Part shown: positions 1 through 7,954 of the stretch, piece after piece | How positions within the stretch are numbered: the first letter of the stretch is position 1 | Layout: every line of letters starts with the position of its first letter | Source of the DNA: Bacillota bacterium | Lineage (GTDB): Bacteria; Bacillota; Clostridia; Christensenellales; Aristaeellaceae | Direction of reading: 5' to 3' | Assembly (NCBI GenBank): GCA_023415145.1 | Contig: JAEZLW010000093.1 | Coordinates: 1 to 27,624 of the forward strand | DNA length: 27,624 nucleotides | Translations under genes and position numbers: made by a program | Notes under the pieces: generated by a model | What the model was told of the DNA's origin: nothing | Databases searched by the model: none | What the model saw: only the letters and a program-made list of their open reading frames with translations

Positions 1-41
1 TATACCACAAATCCATGTACAGTAACCCGGGCAGACGACAT
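1..41 (-). CDS. 5' end of an unidentified gene, cut by window edge
   Basis: Only about 13 codons are visible, reading MSSARVTVHGFVV. The start ATG at 41-39 is chosen because a GGAGG ribosome-binding site lies 8 bases upstream. An in-frame ATG at 56 lacks such a site. A good sigma-A-type promoter sits about 80 bases upstream, so the gene is probably transcribed on its own rather than by read-through from lonB. In many Firmicutes lonA follows lonB, but these residues do not look like a Lon N-terminus. Too little is present to assign a family. Confidence 0.4.
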   Translation of the reverse strand, partial: MSSARVTVHGFVV

Positions 42-120
42 TTTCCATTCCTCCATGTAATCTGGCAAGGAAAACATGCGCTGCCAAACCGACGGCGGCA
101 AAGTCCCGTACGAGTTCCCT

Positions 121-149
121 ATTATAACAATTCATGGGAAGAAAAGCAA
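121..149 (-). promoter_or_regulatory. Sigma-A-type promoter for the left-edge gene
   Basis: On the minus strand, TTGCTT (149-144) and TATAAT (126-121) are separated by exactly 17 bases. It lies downstream of lonB and points toward the partial gene starting at 41, giving a predicted leader of roughly 70 bases. Confidence 0.6.
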
Positions 150-151
150 CT

Positions 152-180
152 GGGCGTGGCGTGATCTTTGAGCCATGCCC
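152..180 (-). terminator. Possible weak terminator after lonB
   Basis: A 9-bp stem with one mismatch (172-180 with 152-160, loop 161-171) starts 12 bases after the lonB stop. A T-rich stretch follows, which also forms the -35 region of the next promoter. It is a plausible but weak intrinsic terminator. Confidence 0.35.
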
Positions 181-192
181 GTTTCATTCACG

Positions 193-1923
193 CTAAGCCT
201 TCTCCTCCAGGCAGGACGCATGGCCAACCGTTGTTTTCTCGCCATTTTCGAGCCGCCCGCTGGCCGCTGCTTTCTCCGTAAAGACAGGCACAGGCCAGTC
301 TCTTGCGGGCCGGGGAGATATGAAGTCTCCCGGCAAGAGCATCATTTCCAACGCTTCTTCCAGCGTATCCAGGGGAATGATCTCCATGTCCATTCCGTCA
401 AACCGCTCCAGCCTGTTTTCCCTTGGTACCAACACACGGGTAAGGCCTGCCCGCCTGGCGGCCTCCACCTTCTGCGGCACACCGCCTACCGGCATCACAC
501 GGCCACGTACAGAAACTTCACCGGTCACGGCCAGTGAGCCATCCACGGGTCTTTTAAGCATGGCGCTGGCAGCTACTACCGCCATAGCCACCCCTGCGGA
601 TGGCCCGTCCACCGGCGCGCCGCCCGGGAAGTTGATATGGATGTCCATGGTATCCACGGGATAACCCATTGCGCGCAAAAGGGTCATTACGTTTTCCGCC
701 GAGCCGCGGGCGGTTGACTTGCGGCGCATGCGGTGACCGTCCTGGCCAAGCTCCTCTTCTTCCACAATGCCAGTCACTGTCACTTTTCCGGTTCCGATTT
801 GTGCGGCGGCTTCTATCTCCATCAATGCACCCTGATGACTATCGAACACCGCCAAACCATGGATACATCCAACCCGGTTCTCCCGGTTGGCCATAGGATC
901 AGGCCGTGCGGCATAATGGCCGGAATGGATGACCCATTCCACATCCTGCCGTGTAATTTGAAGCCTCTCTTCCAGTTGCGCAAGGCCCGCGCACATCTGC
1001 ACAATGTTCACAGCATCACGGCCGCAGGCGGCATAACGGCCGATGAGCGTGGCTTCCCGCTTGTCCAGTTCATATCCGGCCCGCTTGGCGGCATTGGCAG
1101 CTATGTCGGCAATCTCCTGAGGCTCCAGAGCTCTGAAATAAATCTCCATGCACCGGGACCGGAGCGCCGGGGATATATCCGATGGGCTGCGGGTAGTTGC
1201 CCCCACCAGACGGAAATCCGCAGGCATGCCCCGTTTGAATATTTCATGGATGTGCCGTGGGATGCTGGTATCATCCGGGTTGTAATATGCCGACTCGAAC
1301 ATCACCTTGCGGTCTTCCAGCACTTTCAGCAGCTTGTTCATCTGAATGGGAGGCAGCTCCCCGATCTCACCCAGAAACAAACCACCGCCATGGGCTTTCG
1401 AGACGGCACCGGGCTTGGGCTGCGGGATACCCTGTACGCCCAGCGGCCCCGCACCTTGATAAATGGGGTCGTGAACTGAGCCGATCAGAGGATCGGCAAT
1501 GGCACGTTCGTCAAAGCGAACGCAGGTGGCATCCATTTCAATAAAAGGTGCATTGGGTGCAAAAGGCGTACCCCTGGTGCGCTTGGCAGCCTCTAGAACA
1601 AGTCGGGCGGCACAGGTTTTGCCAATACCAGGAGGTCCATAGATGATGACATGCTGTGGATTTGCGCCGCACAGGATAGCCTTCAGTGATTTGATGCCCT
1701 CGCCTTGCCCAATAATATCCGAAAACTTCACCGGGCGCACCTTTTCAGCCAGCGGCTCAGACAAGCGGATGCTGCGCATGCGCTGGAGATTCTCCATTTC
1801 ACGGTTGCTCTCCCTGCGCACGGCGGGCTGTGCCTTTTTCTGCTGCCTAAGCTGCGAGAAAAAGAAAAGCCCTACCACTATCGATACCAGCAATTGTATG
1901 CCCAGGAGCAAAAAATTCACCAT
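193..1923 (-). CDS. lonB: ATP-dependent protease LonB, membrane-anchored
   Basis: LonB is the second Lon-type protease of spore formers; in Bacillus it is made in the forespore under sigma-F. The 576 residues show an N-terminal membrane segment (about 4-23), a AAA+ module with Walker A GPPGIGKT (96-103), and a C-terminal Lon protease domain. The Ser-Lys dyad is intact: Ser442 in GPSAGVA and Lys485 in VPQKVEAA. Arginines in the ALRSRC stretch (255-257) are in place for the arginine finger. The oddity is Walker B: where the family normally has a hydrophobic stretch ending in DE, this protein reads GLFLGE, so the aspartate (position 185) is glycine (codon GGT, 1371-1369). The start is supported by AAAGGGAGGG about 8 bases upstream. 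It follows clpX on the same strand but is separated by 417 bp, so it is probably a separate unit. Confidence 0.93.
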   Translation of the reverse strand: MVNFLLLGIQLLVSIVVGLFFFSQLRQQKKAQPAVRRESNREMENLQRMRSIRLSEPLAEKVRPVKFSDIIGQGEGIKSLKAILCGANPQHVIIYGPPGIGKTCAARLVLEAAKRTRGTPFAPNAPFIEMDATCVRFDERAIADPLIGSVHDPIYQGAGPLGVQGIPQPKPGAVSKAHGGGLFLGEIGELPPIQMNKLLKVLEDRKVMFESAYYNPDDTSIPRHIHEIFKRGMPADFRLVGATTRSPSDISPALRSRCMEIYFRALEPQEIADIAANAAKRAGYELDKREATLIGRYAACGRDAVNIVQMCAGLAQLEERLQITRQDVEWVIHSGHYAARPDPMANRENRVGCIHGLAVFDSHQGALMEIEAAAQIGTGKVTVTGIVEEEELGQDGHRMRRKSTARGSAENVMTLLRAMGYPVDTMDIHINFPGGAPVDGPSAGVAMAVVAASAMLKRPVDGSLAVTGEVSVRGRVMPVGGVPQKVEAARRAGLTRVLVPRENRLERFDGMDMEIIPLDTLEEALEMMLLPGDFISPRPARDWPVPVFTEKAAASGRLENGEKTTVGHASCLEEKA

Positions 1924-2123
1924 CCATAAGCCCTCCCTTTGTCCTGTATCTAGGCGTTAGGATGCGAAAAAGGAAGGGTCTCCATGTGTGGGAGTGGTTG
2001 GAGCAATGCCCAAATCTACTCAAAAATGGCAAGAAGATGACATGGAAAAGCAAACAATTATTACCTAGAGTTTGGCTACACATTTCTGCTCTATACGAAG
2101 CGTAAAGCCTATTTCCGGGGAGC

Positions 2124-2339
2124 AACGAGGGGGTCGCAACCCCCTCGTTTGTAAATCCGAAACCAGCGACATGTGCGGTGGTTTCGTAAGGATTTCGTCA
2201 GAAATCCGTTCCTTACACGATTTCCTGGCCGTGTGCTTCGCACCGGCCAAGTGTAGCGCAGGACGATGCGTAAGCACACAAGGAAATCGTTCAACCTCGA
2301 ACGAGGCCGCCCCAATCATATTGGGGCGGCCTCGTTCGA
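2124..2339. repeat. Cluster of nested inverted repeats between clpX and lonB
   Basis: About 216 bp is built almost entirely of inverted repeats. (A) 2124-2134 with 2139-2149, perfect 11-bp stem, 4-base loop. (B) 2158-2165 with 2179-2186, 8 bp. (C) 2190-2196 with 2201-2207, extended by outer pairs to 2186-2216. (D) 2217-2226 with 2281-2290, 10 bp, enclosing a second pairing 2231-2238 with 2272-2279 and an alternative hairpin 2227-2248. (E) 2297-2316 with 2320-2339, a perfect 20-bp stem with a 3-base loop. The two outermost hairpins share the 7-base tip AACGAGG/CCTCGTT. Hairpin E begins one base after the clpX stop and could act as its 3' end, though no T-run follows. The rest of the clpX-lonB gap (1924-2123) shows no gene and no convincing promoter. 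Confidence 0.75.
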
Positions 2340-2340
2340 A

Positions 2341-3663
2341 TTACGATACACTCGGTTCAGGCTGGGCGTTAGGTTCTGTCTCCGGAATAGAGCGCTGGGT
2401 CCGGGGCTTGCGCTTTCTCGGCTCCCCCTCCACCAGTTTGGGCTTGCCATCCTCCTTGAGAGAATCAGCGGTGATAATGCACTTGCTCACATCGTTTCTG
2501 ACGGGCAATTCAAACATGGTATCCAGCATGACACCCTCGATGATGGAACGCAGCCCCCGGGCACCGCTTTTGCGCTGGATGGCCTGCGCAGCAATCAACT
2601 TCAGCGCTTCGTCCTCAAACTCCAGGGTGATACCATCCAACTCCATCAGCTTGGCGTACTGTTTCACCAAGGCATTGCGCGGCTCGGTGAGAATCTTCAC
2701 CAACGCTTCCTCATCCAGCGGGTCGAGCGTGACCACAATTGGCAAACGGCCCACAAACTCGGGGATCAGCCCGTACTTGATCAAGTCTTCCGGACGAATC
2801 TGGTGAAGCACCCGGCTCATGTCGGGATTGTCCTTTTGATGCAGCTCCGCACCAAAGCCCAGCGTTTTTTTGCCGATGCGGTTTTCGATGATGGGTGCAA
2901 TGCCGTCAAACGCACCACCGCAGATGAACAAGATATTCGTCGTATCGATCTGGATAAACTCCTGATGCGGGTGCTTGCGCCCGCCCTGGGGCGGTACGCT
3001 GGCAACAGTCCCTTCCAGAATTTTCAAAAGTGCCTGCTGCACGCCCTCGCCGCTGACATCCCTGGTAATGGAGGGATTTTCGCTTTTCCTGGCGATCTTG
3101 TCGATCTCATCAATATAGATGATACCCCGCTGCGCCGCCTGAATGTCATAATCAGCATTCTGGATGAGACGAAGCAGTATGTTCTCTACGTCCTCGCCCA
3201 CATAGCCGGCTTCGGTAAGGCTGGTGGCATCGGCAATGGCGAAGGGCACGTTCAGGATGCGGGCCAGGGACTGAGCCAGAAACGTCTTGCCGCAGCCGGT
3301 GGGACCCAGCATGAGGATGTTGGATTTTTGAAGCTCCACATCGCCGCGTTTTTGGGGCGCGTTGATGCGCTTGTAATGGTTGTACACCGCAACTGCCAGG
3401 GAGCGCTTGGCTTTTTCCTGCCCTACCACGTACTCATCCAGCACCTGTTTCATTTCAGTAGGCCGGGGGATGGAGGTGGAAGCAGGATCACCGATCACAG
3501 CCAGATCATCGGCAATAATCTCCTGGCAAAGCAGGATGCACTCATTGCAGATGTACACGTTGGGCCCGGCCACCAGTCGGCGGACCTGCTCCTGGGTTTT
3601 GTTGCAGAAACTGCACTTGTGTACCTTCTGCTGCATGCGGGGAGTAAAATCGTCTTTGGCCAT
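2341..3663 (-). CDS. clpX: ClpX, ATPase and substrate-recognition subunit of ClpXP
   Basis: ClpX unfolds substrates and feeds them into the ClpP chamber in the cytoplasm. The 440 residues begin with the C4 zinc-binding domain (Cys17, Cys20, Cys39, Cys42). Walker A GPTGCGKT follows at 120-127, then the pore loop GYVGED (153-158) and Walker B IIYIDE (Asp185, Glu186). The ClpP-docking IGF loop appears as LGFGA. The C-terminal tail of about 30 residues after the conserved core is charged and Pro/Glu/Arg-rich, making the protein about 20 residues longer than Bacillus ClpX. The start is supported by an AGAGGTAAAG ribosome-binding site. The gene follows clpP by 10 bp, so the two are surely cotranscribed. 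Confidence 0.97.
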   Translation of the reverse strand: MAKDDFTPRMQQKVHKCSFCNKTQEQVRRLVAGPNVYICNECILLCQEIIADDLAVIGDPASTSIPRPTEMKQVLDEYVVGQEKAKRSLAVAVYNHYKRINAPQKRGDVELQKSNILMLGPTGCGKTFLAQSLARILNVPFAIADATSLTEAGYVGEDVENILLRLIQNADYDIQAAQRGIIYIDEIDKIARKSENPSITRDVSGEGVQQALLKILEGTVASVPPQGGRKHPHQEFIQIDTTNILFICGGAFDGIAPIIENRIGKKTLGFGAELHQKDNPDMSRVLHQIRPEDLIKYGLIPEFVGRLPIVVTLDPLDEEALVKILTEPRNALVKQYAKLMELDGITLEFEDEALKLIAAQAIQRKSGARGLRSIIEGVMLDTMFELPVRNDVSKCIITADSLKEDGKPKLVEGEPRKRKPRTQRSIPETEPNAQPEPSVS

Positions 3664-3673
3664 TTCTTTACCT

Positions 3674-4267
3674 CTATACGCGGCTTAACCGCGGCTGGTA
3701 GATCTCGTCGATGATACCGTAGCTTAGCGCTTCCTCAGCGCTCATAAAGTAATCCCGCTCCACATCCTGGGCTACCTTTTCCAGGGGCTTTCCCGTCATG
3801 TCCGACATGAGGCGGATCATCTTCTTCTTGGTGTTCAGAAGCCATTCCGCCCGGATAACCACATCGGTGGCCTGTCCTTCCGCACCGCCCAGAGGCTGAT
3901 GGATCATGACCTCGCTGTTTGGCAGCGCCTGCCGCTTGCCCTTTTGCCCTGCCATGAGCAAAAATGCGCCCATGGAAGCCGCCATGCCAATGCATACCGT
4001 GCGCACATGGGGCTTGATATAGTTCATGGTGTCATAGATGGCCATTCCCGCCGTCACCGAGCCGCCCGGACTGTTGATATACAGCGAGATGTCGGCGTCG
4101 GGGTTTTCCATCTCCAGGAACAGGAGCTGGGCTACCACGACGTTAGCCACGTCATCGTTGATAGGTCCGCCCAGGAACACGATACGGTCCTTGAGCAGCC
4201 GGGAATAGATGTCAAACGCCCGTTCTCCGCGGTTGGATTGTTCAATGACCATTGGGATCAAACTCAT
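3674..4267 (-). CDS. clpP: ClpP, ATP-dependent Clp protease proteolytic subunit
   Basis: ClpP is the serine peptidase barrel that partners with ClpX. I chose the ATG at 4267 because AAAAGGAGG lies 8 bases upstream. It gives 197 residues, the usual family length, and a typical N-terminus (MSLIPMVIEQ). The frame is open further upstream to 4390, but that stretch does not look like ClpP. The catalytic triad is complete: Ser98 (MAASMG), His123 (MIHQP) and Asp172. The gene lies between tig and clpX in the common tig-clpP-clpX order. A 207-bp gap separates it from tig, in which I see only a weak AT-rich hairpin next to the tig stop and no convincing promoter. Confidence 0.97.
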   Translation of the reverse strand: MSLIPMVIEQSNRGERAFDIYSRLLKDRIVFLGGPINDDVANVVVAQLLFLEMENPDADISLYINSPGGSVTAGMAIYDTMNYIKPHVRTVCIGMAASMGAFLLMAGQKGKRQALPNSEVMIHQPLGGAEGQATDVVIRAEWLLNTKKKMIRLMSDMTGKPLEKVAQDVERDYFMSAEEALSYGIIDEIYQPRLSRV

Positions 4268-4445
4268 GGTGCGTGCCTCCTTTTGGCAGCAAACCGCTGC
4301 CTCGGTAGTTTTTCCTTTTGCATGGGCGCCGCTTCCATCCCTCAAACATGCTTCCAGGCTTTCAGGCGGAATGCGGCGCTCCTGTATCATATGACCGCCC
4401 GATTCAAATTATGCCTGGTGAAAAACGGTCCTGCGATCTTTCGAC

Positions 4446-4464
4446 AAAATGATTCAATCATTTT
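4446..4464 (-). terminator. Weak AT-rich hairpin downstream of tig
   Basis: An 8-bp inverted repeat (4457-4464 with 4446-4453) has a 3-base loop and lies 10 bases after the tig stop. The stem has only two G-C pairs and no T-run follows, so it may be an attenuator or 3'-end stabiliser rather than a full terminator. Confidence 0.25.
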
Positions 4465-4474
4465 AGCGAGCAAA

Positions 4475-5815
4475 TCAATGGTGATGATGCTCGTGGCCTT
4501 CGTGATCGTCGTGGCCGTCATGCTCTTCAATCACGAAATTGGCGGTGGAATTCATCAGATTGACCACCTTCATGATGGCGGCATTGTCGCGAAGGTATTC
4601 TTGTTGCCGGTCATTCAATTTTTTGGCATACTCTTCCTTTTCCTGCCCGGCGCGCTTAGCCTGCTCTGCAATCTGCTGCTCCACTTCTTCCTCAGTGGGT
4701 TCAATGCCTTCTGCCTTTCGGATGGCTTCCAGCACAAGCTCTACCTTCGCTCTCTTTTCCGCTTCGCTTCTGTACATGTCGCGAAGCTGTTGGGCAGTCT
4801 GGCCGGTATACTTCAGATAATCTTCCATCTTCAGGCCCTGGTAGGCCATGCGAAGCTGCATTTCGCGCACGATATGGTCCAACTGGTCTTCCACCATGGG
4901 CGGTGGCACATCTACAGAAGCGTTGGCGACGGCTTTTTCGATGAGTGCGTTTTCACGCTCCGCATCCAGCGATTTTTGGGCTTCTTCTGTAAGCTTGGAA
5001 CGGATATCAGCCTCGTAGGCGGCGAAGGTATCAAAATCGCTGACATCCATGGCAAAATCGTCGTCCAGTTCCGGCAATTCCTTCTTTTGTATGCCGTTCA
5101 CCTTCACATGGAACACAGCGTCCTTCCCGGCCAGCTCCTTGGCATGGTACTCCTCCGGGAATTTCACGGTCAGGTCTTTTTCTTCGCCGATAGCGATGCC
5201 CACCATCTGCTCTTCAAAACCGGGGATGAAGTGGCCAGAGCCAATCACAAGCGTCTGCTCCTTCGCGATACCGCCATCAAAGGCCACACCGTCCACAGTG
5301 CCCATGTAGTCAAGGTTCACGGTGTCACCCTGTTCCACCGGCCTGTCTTCAATGTCAACCAGGCGGGAAACGCGCTCACGGTCACGCTCAATGCGCTCTT
5401 TCACCGCTTCATCCGATACGGGATGCTCATGGGTGGCAATGGTCAGGTTTTTGTATTCGCCCAGCGTTACCTCCGGATATACGTAAACCTCGCATGTAAA
5501 TTGCAGTTCCTTGCCTGTGCCGATTTGGCCAATGTCCACCTGAGGCTGATCCACCGGCTTCAAACCGTTCTCTTTGACCGCTGCCTGATAGGCATCGGGA
5601 AAAAGGCCATCGAAGGCGTCATCGTAGAACACACCTTCACCGTACATGCTCTCTATCAGCTTGCGGGGCGCTTTACCCTTGCGGAAGCCGGGCACATTGA
5701 TGCGGCCACGGTTTTTCAAATATGACTTTTGCATGGCTTCGTCAAACGCCTCAGCGGGAATTTGAAAAGAAATCTTGACTTTGTTGCCGTTAAGTTTCTC
5801 GACGGTATGGTTCAT
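4475..5815 (-). CDS. tig: Trigger factor with histidine-rich C-terminus
   Basis: Trigger factor is the ribosome-bound chaperone and peptidyl-prolyl isomerase that meets nascent chains. The start at 5815 is set by GGAGG 10 bases upstream and the typical N-terminus MNHTVEKLNGNKVKI; the frame is open to 6064 but the extra part is not conserved-looking. The product is 446 residues. The ribosome-binding signature GFRKGK is at 43-48. It is followed by an FKBP-type isomerase domain (roughly 155-240) and the helical substrate-binding C-terminus. The last 15 or so residues are almost only His, Asp, Glu and Gly and end in four histidines, a likely metal-binding tail absent from textbook trigger factors. 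It heads the tig-clpP-clpX cluster behind its own promoter. Confidence 0.96.
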   Translation of the reverse strand: MNHTVEKLNGNKVKISFQIPAEAFDEAMQKSYLKNRGRINVPGFRKGKAPRKLIESMYGEGVFYDDAFDGLFPDAYQAAVKENGLKPVDQPQVDIGQIGTGKELQFTCEVYVYPEVTLGEYKNLTIATHEHPVSDEAVKERIERDRERVSRLVDIEDRPVEQGDTVNLDYMGTVDGVAFDGGIAKEQTLVIGSGHFIPGFEEQMVGIAIGEEKDLTVKFPEEYHAKELAGKDAVFHVKVNGIQKKELPELDDDFAMDVSDFDTFAAYEADIRSKLTEEAQKSLDAERENALIEKAVANASVDVPPPMVEDQLDHIVREMQLRMAYQGLKMEDYLKYTGQTAQQLRDMYRSEAEKRAKVELVLEAIRKAEGIEPTEEEVEQQIAEQAKRAGQEKEEYAKKLNDRQQEYLRDNAAIMKVVNLMNSTANFVIEEHDGHDDHEGHEHHHH

Positions 5816-5857
5816 GAAAATACATCCTCCTGCCAATTCATGGGCACAGCATGGCCC

Positions 5858-5876
5858 TGCCCTCAAGGGGAGGGCA
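5858..5876 (-). promoter_or_regulatory. Hairpin in the tig 5' leader
   Basis: A 7-bp perfect stem (5870-5876 with 5858-5864, loop 5865-5869) lies just downstream of the predicted tig transcription start and about 40 bases before the start codon. Its role is unknown; it could stabilise the transcript. Confidence 0.35.
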
Positions 5877-5882
5877 CTGAGT

Positions 5883-5911
5883 AGTGTAGCACAGGAAGCC
5901 GCTGCACGCAA
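5883..5911 (-). promoter_or_regulatory. Sigma-A-type promoter for tig-clpP-clpX
   Basis: On the minus strand, TTGCGT (5911-5906) and TACACT (5888-5883) are 17 bases apart. The predicted leader to the tig start codon is about 60 bases. No CIRCE or CtsR-like operator was recognised. Confidence 0.6.
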
Positions 5912-6041
5912 CCCGTCATACGGCACATCAGCCCCTTTTTTTGTGAATACAGGCGGAATGCTCACTTTTCCATCTTTTGATTCAGCACCGTTTTTTTTGA
6001 TTTGCATATGATAAAGCAGAATTCTGGAAAGGAGTATATGT

Positions 6042-6695
6042 ATGAATTTAAGCACCGGCCCCACAGCACCTACGCAAGCCTGCGCATATCAGTACACCGT
6101 CAAACGGGGTGACAGTTATTATCTGATCAGCAAACGCCTGGGGGTATCCCTCCGTGACCTGATGGCAGCCAATCCCAACATCAACCCCGCCAGGCTGACG
6201 GTAGGCGACGTGCTTTGCATCCCCATGGTGGAAGGCGCCCAGCAGATCGCGCAAGAACCGCAGACGATAACGCTGCCCAAGCAGGTGGAAAACGGAATTG
6301 TATTGGGCGAAAAGGGCGAGGTTGCCGGGGAAACAGGCGAAACGGCCCCTGTGGAGGAACCCCCCGTATTTACATGCCCCCTGGAGCAGCGCCGTACCGT
6401 GCAGCCAGGGCAAACCGTCAGCGACTTCCAACTGAGCGCAGGACTGAACCTCCATACCCTGGAAGTTGCCAATCCCAATGTAGATCTGAACAACCTGGTC
6501 CCCGGGCAGGTCATCTGCGTCCCAGATATTAACCAACCCTGCCCGCTGCCCGCAACCTACATCCTCAAAGAAAACGATACGCTGGAATCGGTGGCGATAA
6601 AGTTCAATGTATCCGTCGCCTCACTGCTTCGGGCCAACCCTTGCCTGGCTCCGGCCGATTTCCTGCCCTGCGTATGCATCAGCCTCCCGAGATAA
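6042..6695 (+). CDS. Protein with three LysM repeats, possibly spore-associated
   Basis: This 217-residue protein consists of three LysM modules (about 16-61, 115-161, 170-216) joined by a Glu/Pro-rich linker after the first. LysM modules bind N-acetylglucosamine-containing glycans such as peptidoglycan. Each module has a cysteine just before it (14, 112, 167) and one near its end (59, 159, 210/212), suggesting one disulfide or metal pair per module. There is no signal peptide or membrane segment, which fits a protein that reaches the spore coat or cortex from the mother cell, as SafA-type LysM proteins do. That role is inference. GGAAAGGAG lies 7 bases upstream of the chosen ATG. The gene diverges from tig and ends at a shared terminator. 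Confidence 0.88.
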   Translation: MNLSTGPTAPTQACAYQYTVKRGDSYYLISKRLGVSLRDLMAANPNINPARLTVGDVLCIPMVEGAQQIAQEPQTITLPKQVENGIVLGEKGEVAGETGETAPVEEPPVFTCPLEQRRTVQPGQTVSDFQLSAGLNLHTLEVANPNVDLNNLVPGQVICVPDINQPCPLPATYILKENDTLESVAIKFNVSVASLLRANPCLAPADFLPCVCISLPR

Positions 6696-6729
6696 CAAAT
6701 ACATCAGGCCTTGCAGAACATATTGAGCA

Positions 6730-6756
6730 AAGCGGCCATGAAAACCATGGCCGCTT
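6730..6756. terminator. Bidirectional terminator between convergent genes
   Basis: An 11-bp perfect stem (6730-6740 with 6746-6756) has an AAAAC loop. T-rich sequence follows on the plus strand (6757-6771), and TTTGCTC follows on the minus strand. It lies between the LysM gene stop and the MFS gene stop and serves both. Confidence 0.8.
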
Positions 6757-6759
6757 ATA

Positions 6760-7908
6760 TTATACCTTTTTATTGATGATGGTGTTCACCCGCTCGGTGC
6801 ACAGGGCCATCAACAGCCCCGCCCCAAGAAGGAACCAGGGATAGATGCCAATGCCCACATCATTTGCGGCCTGCCCCAGTGCCGCGGGCATCAGCGTGCT
6901 GCCGACATAAGCTGATGCCATTTGGATGCCCATTAATTTCTGGGCATGCTCCCGGCCAAAGCGATTCGGCGTTTCGTGAAGCAGCGCCGGATAAATGGGT
7001 GCACAGCCAAGGCCTAAAAGCGCCATGCCGCCGGCAGCAGCCTCTCCTTTAAGAAACAGCAGGCAAGCACCTGATACGATGAGCAGCAGACCAACGCGGA
7101 TGAGCTGCTTTCCTGTCAACTTAAACGTCAGGAATCCAGAAAGAAAACGCCCCACCATAATGCCTGCGAAAAACAGGCTGGCCCAGAAGGCACCCTGGGC
7201 TGGCAATAAACCTTTCATTTCCACCAGAAAGCTGGCACACCACAACCCGGCTGTTATCTCAAGGCTGCAGTACAGGAAGAAGGACACAAGGTTCCACTTG
7301 ACGCCGGGCAACGCAAAGATGCCGCCGCGTATAGCGTTATGCGCATCCGTTTGCAGCTTCTCCTCCTTGCGCCACATGGGCAGCGAAAGGAAAAGCAGCA
7401 GGACAAGCCCAAACTGAATGGCAGACACCGTTCGGTAACCTCCCTGCCAAAAGTTGCCGCGCGCGACGAAGGAGCCCATGATCACAGGACCCAGCGTTGC
7501 CCCGACGCCCCAGAAGCAATGCAGCCAGTTCATGTGCCGCGCCTTATAGTTCTTTGCAACATAGGCATTTAACCCTGCGTCAACAGCCCCGGCGCCAAGG
7601 CCCAGCGGCACCGCCGCCACATACAGCCACCAGGCTCCGGGAGCCAGGGAGAAGCCCAGCAAAGCGCAGGCCGTCATCAAAACACTGACGATGGTCACCT
7701 TGCCCGTGCCGAACCGCCCAATCACGCGGCTGCTCATAAGGCTGGAAACCACCGTGCCTCCCGCCACCGTAAGGCTGATGCTTCCCGCCTGGCCCAGCGG
7801 CGCGCTCCAGCCCGCGCGCATGGCAGGCCAGGCCGCACCCAGCATGGAATCGGGCAGCCCAAGGCTGATAAAGGCCAGGTAGATCATGCTCAAAAAGAAA
7901 ACTGCCAT
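6760..7908 (-). CDS. MFS transporter, 12 membrane segments
   Basis: A hydrophobic protein of about 382 residues with the major facilitator pattern of two six-helix halves. It contains stretches typical of sugar or drug MFS permeases, such as YLAFISLGLPDS near the N-terminus and FWGVGATLGP in mid-protein. The substrate cannot be told. The start is uncertain. The frame is open to a TTG at 7929, with ATGs at 7923 and 7917, but only the ATG at 7908 has a reasonable GATGAGG ribosome-binding site 9 bases upstream. It is the last gene of the nuclease-like/SNF2/MFS unit, 46 bp after the helicase stop with this start, and shares the terminator at 6730-6756. Confidence 0.85.
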   Translation of the reverse strand: MAVFFLSMIYLAFISLGLPDSMLGAAWPAMRAGWSAPLGQAGSISLTVAGGTVVSSLMSSRVIGRFGTGKVTIVSVLMTACALLGFSLAPGAWWLYVAAVPLGLGAGAVDAGLNAYVAKNYKARHMNWLHCFWGVGATLGPVIMGSFVARGNFWQGGYRTVSAIQFGLVLLLFLSLPMWRKEEKLQTDAHNAIRGGIFALPGVKWNLVSFFLYCSLEITAGLWCASFLVEMKGLLPAQGAFWASLFFAGIMVGRFLSGFLTFKLTGKQLIRVGLLLIVSGACLLFLKGEAAAGGMALLGLGCAPIYPALLHETPNRFGREHAQKLMGIQMASAYVGSTLMPAALGQAANDVGIGIYPWFLLGAGLLMALCTERVNTIINKKV

Positions 7909-7954
7909 AAATAACATCCTCATCCACAAAAGACTCTGGTTCTAGCGGCTGTTC

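Noticed and set aside
733..1479. Plus-strand open frame of 248 codons
   Set aside because: Antisense to lonB.
2055..2065. GGTAATAATTG on the minus strand as a sigma-F/sigma-G -10 for lonB
   Set aside because: The -10 fits the GGnnAnAnT pattern, but no GYATA-like -35 lies 14-17 bases upstream, so it may be chance.
2065..2319. Minus-strand frame of 84 codons in the clpX-lonB gap
   Set aside because: It consists of the inverted-repeat cluster read as protein; no ribosome-binding site and a composition set by the palindromes.
2266..3714. Plus-strand open frame of 482 codons
   Set aside because: Antisense shadow of clpX with no recognisable domain.
3899..5725. Long plus-strand open frame (608 codons) across clpP and tig
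   Set aside because: It is antisense to two certain genes, has no ribosome-binding site and reads as low-complexity His/Leu/Phe-rich sequence; it arises from codon bias on the other strand.
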